Source: Haematobia irritans
Lineage: Eukaryota; Arthropoda; Insecta; Diptera; Muscidae
Direction of reading: 5' to 3'
Length of the DNA: 64,000 nucleotides
Assembly: GCF_050003625.1 (NCBI RefSeq)
Contig: NC_134399.1
Span: forward strand, 146,066,473-146,130,472
The position numbers and the translations under genes are program-made. Shown one piece after another: positions 56,952 through 64,000 of the stretch; within the stretch, counting starts at the first letter, position 1; the number at the start of each line of letters is the position of its first letter. The notes under the pieces were generated by a model that ran no database searches, was not told the origin of the DNA, and saw nothing but the letters and a program-made list of their open reading frames with translations.

Positions 56952-57290
56952 ATTTCGACCATTCGGCACGAGCCCTTTTTGAACGCTTGACAAATTATCT
57001 GGGATCCAACGCAAACAATTTTTTTTGGCGTTCAAATGTTCATGCAATATTGAATGTACGGTGATCCAATTAATGCTTAAGGTTGTCTCAATCTCCCGAT
57101 AGGTCACATGACAATCTTGCAATATCTGTTGGTGCACAGCATCAATGGATTCCAGAAGAAAAACTAATTGTATACGGCCTTCACGAAATTCGTGTTGGAG
57201 TGAATTACGACCTCGAATGAATTCACCATACCATCGATAAACCCTGGTCCTCGACGGAGCATCATCGCCAAAAATTTAATTAAGTTTCTG
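56952..57290 (-). pseudogene. mariner Y transposase N-terminal relic
   Basis: On the minus strand, 'QILQDCHVTYREIETTLSIN' (about 57070-57130), 'VHSILHEHLNAKK' and 'RWIPDNLSSVQK' are the N-terminal HTH and linker of a SETMAR/mariner-type transposase. Upstream (57140-57290) decodes to 'GVNSFEV'-like HTH remnants with stops. The sequence differs clearly from mariner X, DD41D and Himar1-like copies. The catalytic domain is absent. Confidence 0.6.
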
Positions 57291-57297
57291 TTCACAG

Positions 57298-57562
57298 AAA
57301 AAATATCATTTGTCTTCAATCACGAAATTAATTGATTCAATTAATTTTTAATTGAAATTTCTTTAATCACAGAAATGATAGTATCAACCACCAACATCAA
57401 TTAAACAATCAATTGATCCAATTAAAAATTTAATGTATACGTTTAATTTCTGTGGTTGACTTTTGTTTCAATTGAATTTTTTTTGAACCAGTTAATATTT
57501 AATTTAACTTTTTTGAGATATCAATTAAAATTTTAATTGGAAAATTTTGAGGATTTTTTTGT
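57298..57562. repeat. AT-rich CAATTAATT repeat
   Basis: 'cttcaatcacgaaattaatt', 'cacagaaatgatagtatcaa' and 'aattttaattggaaaatttt' in the same order as at 16.08-16.31 kb. Confidence 0.6.
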
Positions 57563-57720
57563 GATATTAAGTTAATCAAGCTCGAACGTTGTAAAAATAT
57601 AATCACACCAAAATATTCGCGATTTTTTTTAATTTTTTGGGCGAAATGAATATTTTAGGTTGCTGTAAACAGCGCAAACACTAGGCTTGCCCAATCCTGG
57701 CAAATAAAAGACAATCCTTA

Positions 57721-59396
57721 ACAAGTAACATATATACGGCCGTAAGTTCGGCCAGGCCGAATCTTATGTACACTCCACCATGGATTGCGTAGAAACTTCT
57801 ACTAAAGACTGTCATATCCACAATCGAATTATTTTGGTTTCGGTAACACTTGCCAATGGCAAGATATCTTAAAACTTATTAACACCGTCTTCTAAATTGT
57901 AAGTTAGTCCATACCGGGTATATATTAAACAAAAAAAGGCCTATACGTATTTAGTATAGAATTCAGTTGGCAAAATTTTCTATAGAAATAAATTTTTAAC
58001 AAAATTTTCTATAGTAATAAAATTTTGACAAAATTTTCTATAGAAATAAAATTTTCGTAGATTATTTTTGGCGATATGGACCAATTTTTGTGTGATTGGC
58101 GATCGGCTATATATAACAATAGACCTATATGGACCAATTTTAGCATGGCTGTTAGCGGTCATATACTAGCGCAATGTACCAAATTTCAACCGAATGGGAT
58201 GAATTTTGCTCCTCCAAGAGGTTCCGGAGCTCAAATCTGGGAATCGGTTTAACTGGGGGCTATATATAATTATGGACCGATATGGACCAATTTTTGCATG
58301 GTTGTTAGACAGCTCGTACCAAATTTCAACCGAATCGGATGAATTTTTCTCCTCCAAGAGGTCCCGGAGGTCAAATCTGGGTATCGGTTTATATGGGAAC
58401 TATATATAATTATGGACCGATATGGACCAATTTTTACATGGTTGTTAGAGACCATATACTAACACTACGGACCAAATTTCAACTGGATCGAATGAATTTT
58501 GCTCCTTCAAGAGGCTCCGGAGGTCATATGTGGTGATCGGTTTATATGGGGGCTATATATAATTATGGACCGATATGGACCAATTTTTGCATGGTTGTTG
58601 GAGAACATATACTAACACCACGGACCAAATTTCAACTGGATCGAATGAATTTTGCTCCTCCAAAAGGCTCCGGAGGTCATATCTGGGGATCGGTTTATAT
58701 GGGGGCTATATATAATTATGGACCGATGTGGACCAATTTTTGCATGTTTGTTAGAGACCATATACTAACACCGGTTTATATGGGGGCTATATGTAAAAGT
58801 GGTCCGATATGGCCCATTTGCAATACCATCCGACCTATAGGACCCCATATATGGGGTCTTAGAGCAATATTTCGGACGAAAAAGACTATTTTTCATATGT
58901 TTGGGTGTAAAAATTATGTGTTTGGAACTCAAATTTTTTAACACAATATTTTTAAGTGCAAGCATTTAATGTTCATAAAGTAGCATAACATGTTTGGGAC
59001 ATATATGTTAATATGTTAGAACATATTATGTTTGGGACATAAAATGTTTGTAAGTATAATATGCTTAGATGCAAACATATATTAATTTAGAAATAGCCTA
59101 TAAACATATATGTGTTTAGAAAGAGACCTAGAGAGTATGCTACAAGTAAAATAATGGTAGTAACCAATTGGCGCCTGAAAAATATATTCACACAAAAAAA
59201 ATTTCATTAATTTTTTTTTCTCCCAGTGTATGCCCTAAGGTGAAACATAATATGGTTGAATAATACAAACAATAATTTGTTTGGACCAATCCTGAAAATA
59301 TATATGCTTGAAGCAAAATGTGTTTGGGGTATATGTTACCGAAGCTATTTTTTGTGAGGGTGCATACCCATCCATCCTATGGTGGAGGGTATAAAA
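57721..59396 (-). mobile_element. DINE-1-like element, type A, with minisatellite block and insertion
   Basis: 3' hairpin end at left (57733-57768), 5' end 'tatggtggagggtataaaa' at right. Three 29-bp units at 57970-58055. Internal phrase starts at 58247, 58387, 58540, 58693 and 58774 (140, 153, 153 and 81 bp). The 5' core is broken after 'gagcaatatttcg' by a ~490-bp insertion (58877-59365). Confidence 0.87.
58877..59365. repeat. insertion with repeated ATGTTTGGGACATA motifs
   Basis: Between 'gcaatatttcg' and 'gcatacccatccatcc', the sequence carries repeated 'tgtttggg', 'gggacatatatg' and 'gggacataaaatg' motifs in both orientations. No clean TIR was found. Probably an unclassified MITE. Confidence 0.4.
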
Positions 59397-60240
59397 AAGA
59401 TATATAAAAAACATATTTCATTTATTGCATCGCTTGCAAGAAAAACATTAAATTGCAAGGAAAACCTTTTCTACTCCAATAAAATAATTTTATAGTGCAT
59501 ATTCGGCCAGAACTACAATTCGGCTAAACACCCATCCAAACAAAAACCACAACAAGGAAGACATCTTATCTCTGTTACTAGGTGGTCAAGATTTTTACTG
59601 CAATATACATTAAGACTGGCCTTTTTTATTTCTGTTCCTTTTTGTTCAATTTGCCATGCCTCCGTCTTTTTTTAGTTTAATTAAAATATTATCTCAGACA
59701 ACTGATTTGTTTATGTTACTCCATAAGAAATCGGTTACACTGGATCAACAGGCAGTCCACCTAGGCGGTCGGCAATGCTACCACCACCATCATCATCATC
59801 ATCAAGGAGAGCCATTGCTAAACCATAACGTACACGTAATATTTGCCTCCTCTGTTGCCAGTCAAATATTTTCCAAATCATGCGATATATTTGGCGTCGT
59901 CAGGACTGAGAGACTTGCAGGCAACATGAAGGAATCAAATCAAAAAAAAAAAACACCATACCAAAACGTCCCACGTCTTTAAACAAAGATTGAATCACGT
60001 GCTTCAATAGGAAACCCAAAAAAACATCACTGACACCCAGCTGTTACAATCAAGCCTGAAGTAAACTATTTTCTCAGTTTTGCTGTCATGGTGGCTTTCC
60101 CTCATTTTAATGAAGGTGATTCGTGGCGGTGGTGCTGGTGAGGGTAGTATAGCTGGTGTTGGTGACTTTCAGTTTGGATTTTTTTTCATTCTTCGAAATT
60201 CCAGAAATATACATATATGTGTGTATATAATGCGATTGTT
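59397..60240. other. no gene seen; CAT microsatellite
   Basis: Contains (CAT)n at 59780-59805, which makes a His-rich stretch in one frame, and a GGTGGTGCTGGTGAGGG tract at about 60126. A 108-codon open stretch (59656-59982) is not supported: the His run is the microsatellite and no domain is visible. Confidence 0.45.
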
Positions 60241-60530
60241 TTATTTACTTACAGTCAATGAGAGTAAATTTGATTTAAATCGTAAAATTTTAAAGAAATC
60301 TTTTCTCATCAGGTTTATCAATAAATCGACATTGCTTTTTCGACTTTTTGAAATTGTGTGAAATTCAACTTTTGACTTTTCGAGTTTTGCAGAGATCGAC
60401 TTAAATATTTTCAAAATGTTTAAGAAGGTTTCTCGACTATATCAAAATTTGGAATAATTATCGTTCGTCTACTTCAATTATTAAAATATCGACTTTTCGA
60501 ATTTTCGACTATTTAATGAATTATGGACAC
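60241..60530. repeat. CGACTTTT-rich degenerate repeat
   Basis: Repeated 'tcgactttt', 'ttttcgagtttt' and 'tcgacttttcgaattttcga' motifs. A similar motif cluster is seen at 63090-63240. Confidence 0.4.
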
Positions 60531-60531
60531 T

Positions 60532-60595
60532 ACTGATTCTAAAATTTTCAGACAGGCGGGCATCGGTGTGCCTGTCCGAAAATTTTAGAATCAGT
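60532..60595. repeat. strong 26-bp-stem hairpin
   Basis: 60532-60557 (starts 'actgattctaaaattttc') is the reverse complement of 60570-60595 with one mismatch; the loop is 12 bases ('gggcatcggtgt'). It abuts the mariner X relic. Confidence 0.85.
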
Positions 60596-61035
60596 TCAAA
60601 TTTGCTACCACTTGCACGAATTATGGCCCCCAAACGGCTGAGAAGTGAAGCGATTAAGTCATTCTTGTCGAAATTATTATCTGCTCGGGGCTTCAATACT
60701 GTCTTTAGAACATTTTCCCGATAAAATTATTTATGTATTTTAACCTCGGGTTGGATGACTATGGGAGAGACTATTGTTCGTTATGACGAACCACAGCATT
60801 GTCATCGGCGGAGCTTAAGTTCTGATGGCCAATCGAATATGTAAATTTTCAGCTGACCTCTTTGCAAGTAAACAACATCATTTTGTTTGTTCAAAAACTG
60901 CTCAATTTGGAATGACTTCTCATGGGAAAAATCCGTAACCGGCCACTTTCGTACCAGAGAAGCAAATCTTTGTCTCTCTCCAGTCTGTTTTTGAGCATCG
61001 GTGAGCTCTTGGACTTTTTGGAACCTCAATGGCTT

Positions 61036-61300
61036 TAGGTTAGATTAGGTTAGTTATACTGACAGCCCTTTGTTGCAGGCTCACCTAGACTATTCAGTAC
61101 ATTGCGAACAGTGTGGCGAACTTCTCCCTTATCAATGAGAGCGATACTATTCTATTTTTATCTCCATGACAAGGGACCCCATTTTTACGGCGTTTCACAC
61201 AACGGTGAAGCCCCAATAGAGAAGCTTTGTCACACTCTGAAATGCCACCATCATTACTGAGAGGAGATAATCCACCGGTGAAAAACTTGAGTATTCCAAT
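61036..61300 (-). mobile_element. SINE copy lacking the tRNA-like head
   Basis: 'aggttagattaggttagtta' tail, 'ggctcacctagactattcag', 'ttctcccttatcaatgagag', 'gagaagctttg' and 'gataatccaccggtgaaaaa'. It stops where the head should begin. Inserted in the mariner X relic. Confidence 0.75.
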
Positions 61301-61384
61301 CAAGGAAGGAGTTGGCTATGCTTTCAGGTTTTTCTTTTTTCATTTCCGTTTTCTCTTTGTAATTTAGCGTTCAATGGGTTCTTC

Positions 61385-61630
61385 GTGCTTTTTATTCCAC
61401 AAATCCATATTTGATATTTTGTTCGGCCAGACACGGACAATTTTTTATGAAAACTTGAAGTGTATGAACCATTGATTTTGATAGCAACCAAGTTTCATAC
61501 CCGTATAGTAATATTGATTTAACATACGCGTTGAATATGTTTAGTTTCGTTCGTAGAGATAGATGCGGCGATTTCCATGTTTTATTTTTACTGCCAAATG
61601 CGGACTTGGCTTTATTTTCTAACACTACGA
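61385..61630 (-). pseudogene. LINE reverse-transcriptase C-terminal fragment
   Basis: The minus strand reads 'SLRTKLNIFNAYVKSILLYGYETWLLSK' and 'LQVFIKNC', the thumb/connection segment typical of the common endonuclease/RT LINEs of arthropods (pattern TK..IF...VKS.LLYG.ETW). Different from the LINE at 30.8-33.5 kb. 77 codons open; no other domain. Confidence 0.6.
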
Positions 61631-61847
61631 TGTGGATTTCGATTGAATCTGGCCTTCACTTTTCGGACCATGTCTGGTGTTGTCACCGATTTCTTTCGTT
61701 CACTTTTGGGACGCGATGCAACAATACTGGAGATAGCTACTTGTGATTTCCCAGCCCAATATAAGCATTAGTGTTGGTTCTTATATTTGGCTTGGACACG
61801 CTTAAATTCCATTACGAATAATTTTATTTCTGAATGTGGCACAATTA

Positions 61848-62905
61848 TTAAACCATAGGATGGGGGTATATTAACTTTGTCATTCCGTTCGTAACACATC
61901 AAGATATTGACCCCATATATATTCTGGGTCGTGGTGAAATTCTGAGTCAGATTTGGCTTGCGAAGGTTCTAGGAAGAGCAAATTGCATCAGATCTGGTTG
62001 AAATTTGGTATGTGGTGTGGTCCATAATTATACATAGCCCCCATATAAACCGATACCCAGATTTGACCTCCGGAGCCTCTTGGTGAAGCAAATTTTGTCC
62101 GATTCTGATAAAATTGTGTACGTTATATTAGTATTTGGTCTCTAACAACAATGGAAAAATTGCTCCATAATTATATATAGCCCCCATGTAAGCCGATCCC
62201 CAGATTTGGTTTTCGGAGCCTTTTGGAGGAACAACTTTCATCCGATTTGGTTGAAATTTTCTATGTTGTATACGTATATGATTACTAACAACCATGCAGA
62301 AATTTATCCACATCGGTCCATAATTATAGATAGCCCCCATATAAGCCGATCCACAGTTTTGACCTCCGGAGCCCCTTGGAGGAGCAAATTTCGTCCAATT
62401 CGGTTGAAACTTGGTTCGTTGTGTTAGTATATGGTCTCTAACAACCATGCCAAAAGTGGTCCATAGTTATATATACCCCGATATAAATCGATCCCCAGAT
62501 TTCACTTCTTCCTGGATAAGCAAATTCCATTTGATCTTTCTAGAATTTGGTACTAATCACACAAAAATTGGATCATATAGGTTCATAATTGTATATAGCC
62601 CCCATATAAACCGACCCACATATTTCACTTCTGCCTCTCTTTTACCGCGCAAAAATTCATACCGGTCAAGAACTGAATTATATAAGTTTTTAATCTGCCT
62701 TCTTGCCTAATATTTACCCCCATTTGGACAATTTCCAACTTAGAAGACGATTTTAAGGAGTTTTAAGATAGCTTTCCATCGCAAATATTACCACAACCCA
62801 AGTAATTCGATTATGGAAGACTGTCTTTAGTAGCAGTTTCAACGCAACCCATGGTGGAGGTACATAAGATTCGGCGTGGCCGAACTTACGGCCGTATAAC
62901 AACAA
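61848..62905 (+). mobile_element. DINE-1-like element, type A, plus orientation
   Basis: 5' region 'ccataggatgggggtatatt', 'ccgttcgtaacacatcaaga' and 'atatattctgggtcgtggtg'; 3' region 'ccatggtggaggtacataag', hairpin 'attcggcgtggccgaac' and 'ttacggccgtata'. Internal 'ccgat' marks at 62050, 62193, 62346 and 62488 give steps of 143, 153 and 142 bp. The extreme 5' TTATACCC is lost and the hairpin has one mismatch. Confidence 0.82.
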
Positions 62906-64000
62906 AACGTAAAGAAAAGTCAAAATATCAAAAGTATGTTTCGACAAAAAGCCTTTAAAGTCACCTGATGAATTAAAGCTACCTTATAAATTATATACGA
63001 GTATATTATAAATAACTGTACCATGTTTTTGAATGCTTGTAAACAATTAAATGAACTCTCACTGGAATAAATATGTCATCTGTCAGACGACTTTTCGACC
63101 TTTCTATTAAAAGTCGATTTGCCGATTAGTGATTTAATTGGAGTTTAAAAAATATCAAAAAACATCGACATTGACTTTTAATTCTTTTGTTTTGCTTTTT
63201 TTTTTGTTTTCGATAAAAAAAAATCAACTAATCGAAAATATGATTTTCGTCTTTTGTATCCCTAATCCATAATTTCATTTCAATTTAATTCACATTTCAT
63301 ATTTTAATGGATTATTCCATTTTTATTCTCAATCTCAAAATGCATGTAAGATCACTTTGCTGGTGGTATGGCCAAAGTAAAGGCAGCGCCAAAGAAAATA
63401 TTTATAATGTTAAGTATATATTTTGACATTATCTCGACATGAAGAGCAAACAGCACGGATTGTTTAGTTTTAATGCAAGAGCAATTTTTTGCGATTTTTT
63501 TTATTTTTGAAAACAAAACAAAAATCGACAAAATAAAATACGAGCATAAGTGCGACTGTTTAGGCAACCGGCAGGCAAATATGTAGATAGACAGACAGTT
63601 TGCATGGTGTGCCGTCGTACTGTCTCAGGGTGAGTTAAGCAAAGTTTACTGTTTTGTTTGGGTTTTTTTTTTTGTTTTTTTTTTCACCACAAGTTCAACA
63701 AACCTGACTGAAATTGTTTACGATTAGTTTTAACTAGGCTATTAAACTTGCAATAGGCAATTAAACATAGACATTTGTACAAAGGACGATATTTTAAAGT
63801 CTTTTTATCGGGGTGGCTTGATGCATGACTACCCAGCGATTGCCTTTTAGAAGCCAACAATTTTAAAATTCATTTTAATACATACATTCATAATATATAC
63901 CACAGGCCTAATTGGTTTATCGAATTAAACAATAACTAAAGTTTTATAAAATATGTGGCAAATTGTGAAATTATATACTTATGGAATTAAAACTTTTTTA
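62906..64000. other. no gene seen
   Basis: AT-rich unique-looking sequence with a TCGA/CGACTTTT cluster at 63090-63240 and a short GACA run at 63590. A 71-codon minus-strand frame (63352-63567) has no family resemblance. Confidence 0.5.

Larger units (their letters stand above)
60596..61790 (-). pseudogene. mariner X relic broken by a SINE and a LINE fragment
   Basis: 60802-61030 on the minus strand reads 'RFQKVQELTDAQKQTGERQRF', then 'FSHEKSFQIEQFLNKQNDVVYLQRG' and 'WPSELKLRR': the linker and first catalytic block (D changed to H in FSHEK). 61640-61790 holds the N-terminal part. Between them are a SINE (61036-61300) and a LINE piece (61385-61630). The catalytic centre between 60720 and 60800 is mostly deleted. 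Confidence 0.65.

Noticed and set aside
59656..59982. 108-codon frame with a His run
   Set aside because: The His run is a CAT microsatellite; no domain, start context or conserved neighbour is visible.

Overview
The window reads as intergenic or intronic DNA of a large, AT-rich dipteran genome. I could support no host protein-coding gene, rRNA or functional tRNA. The best clue to the organism is a mariner copy at 43277-44560 that, compared from memory, is very close to Himar1 of the horn fly Haematobia irritans. Helentron-type repeats related to Drosophila DINE-1/INE-1 fit a calyptrate (muscid) fly such as Haematobia or Stomoxys. Nearly everything recognisable is a transposon, a relic of one, or a satellite-like array, and many are nested.

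The families are as follows. (1) DINE-1-like elements of three sequence types (A, B, C) lie near 0, 13.0-14.0, 17.9-19.4, 21.7, 26.3, 27.7, 29.4-30.8, 34.4-35.7, 35.9-38.2, 39.5-41.0, 52.3, 54.5-55.7, 57.7-59.4 and 61.8-62.9 kb. They have a terminal inverted motif at one end, the same motif subterminal next to a GC-rich hairpin at the other, and an internal tandem repeat with a 153-bp spacing. (2) A 29-bp minisatellite built of two overlapping palindromes forms five large arrays (5.2-6.0, 7.3-8.7, 9.2-10.6, 22.8-25.9 and 49.1-52.25 kb) and smaller blocks inside DINE-1-like copies. (3) A tRNA-derived SINE has seven copies. Its last ~75 bp match the 3' end of a decayed RNase-H-bearing LINE (30827-33473), so the two look like a SINE and its LINE partner. 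(4) Tc1/mariner elements are a Himar1-like copy, a DD41D (rosa-type) copy with an in-frame N-terminal deletion, about eight fossils of one further family (mariner X) and one fragment of another (mariner Y). (5) Several MITE-like families are present: alpha, with TIR CACTGAAAAAA; beta, a 250-bp near-perfect foldback; gamma, with TIR CCCAGCAAAAAAA; delta, about 210 bp; epsilon, with TIRs of about 55 bp; and a TTAA-inserting piggyBac-like one. There is also a GTGAGTCACG-rich foldback repeat.

Layout by region. 0-5 kb: nested mariner X, MITEs, the DD41D element, the GTGAG repeat and two SINEs. 5-10.6 kb: minisatellite arrays. 10.6-22.5 kb: unique stretches with SINE-in-mariner nests and DINE copies. 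22.8-25.9 kb: the composite array. 26-41 kb: DINE and gamma MITE nests, the LINE, and three large DINE copies. 43.3-44.6 kb: Himar1-like element. 45.1-47.5 kb: a nest four levels deep. 49-52.4 kb: an array fused to a DINE 5' end. 53.6-62.9 kb: DINE B, mariner relics, a large DINE A with an insertion, and a mariner/SINE/LINE nest. 62.9-64 kb: nothing recognised.

Names such as mariner X and MITE alpha are local labels. All family identities rest on reading and memory, not on a database search.
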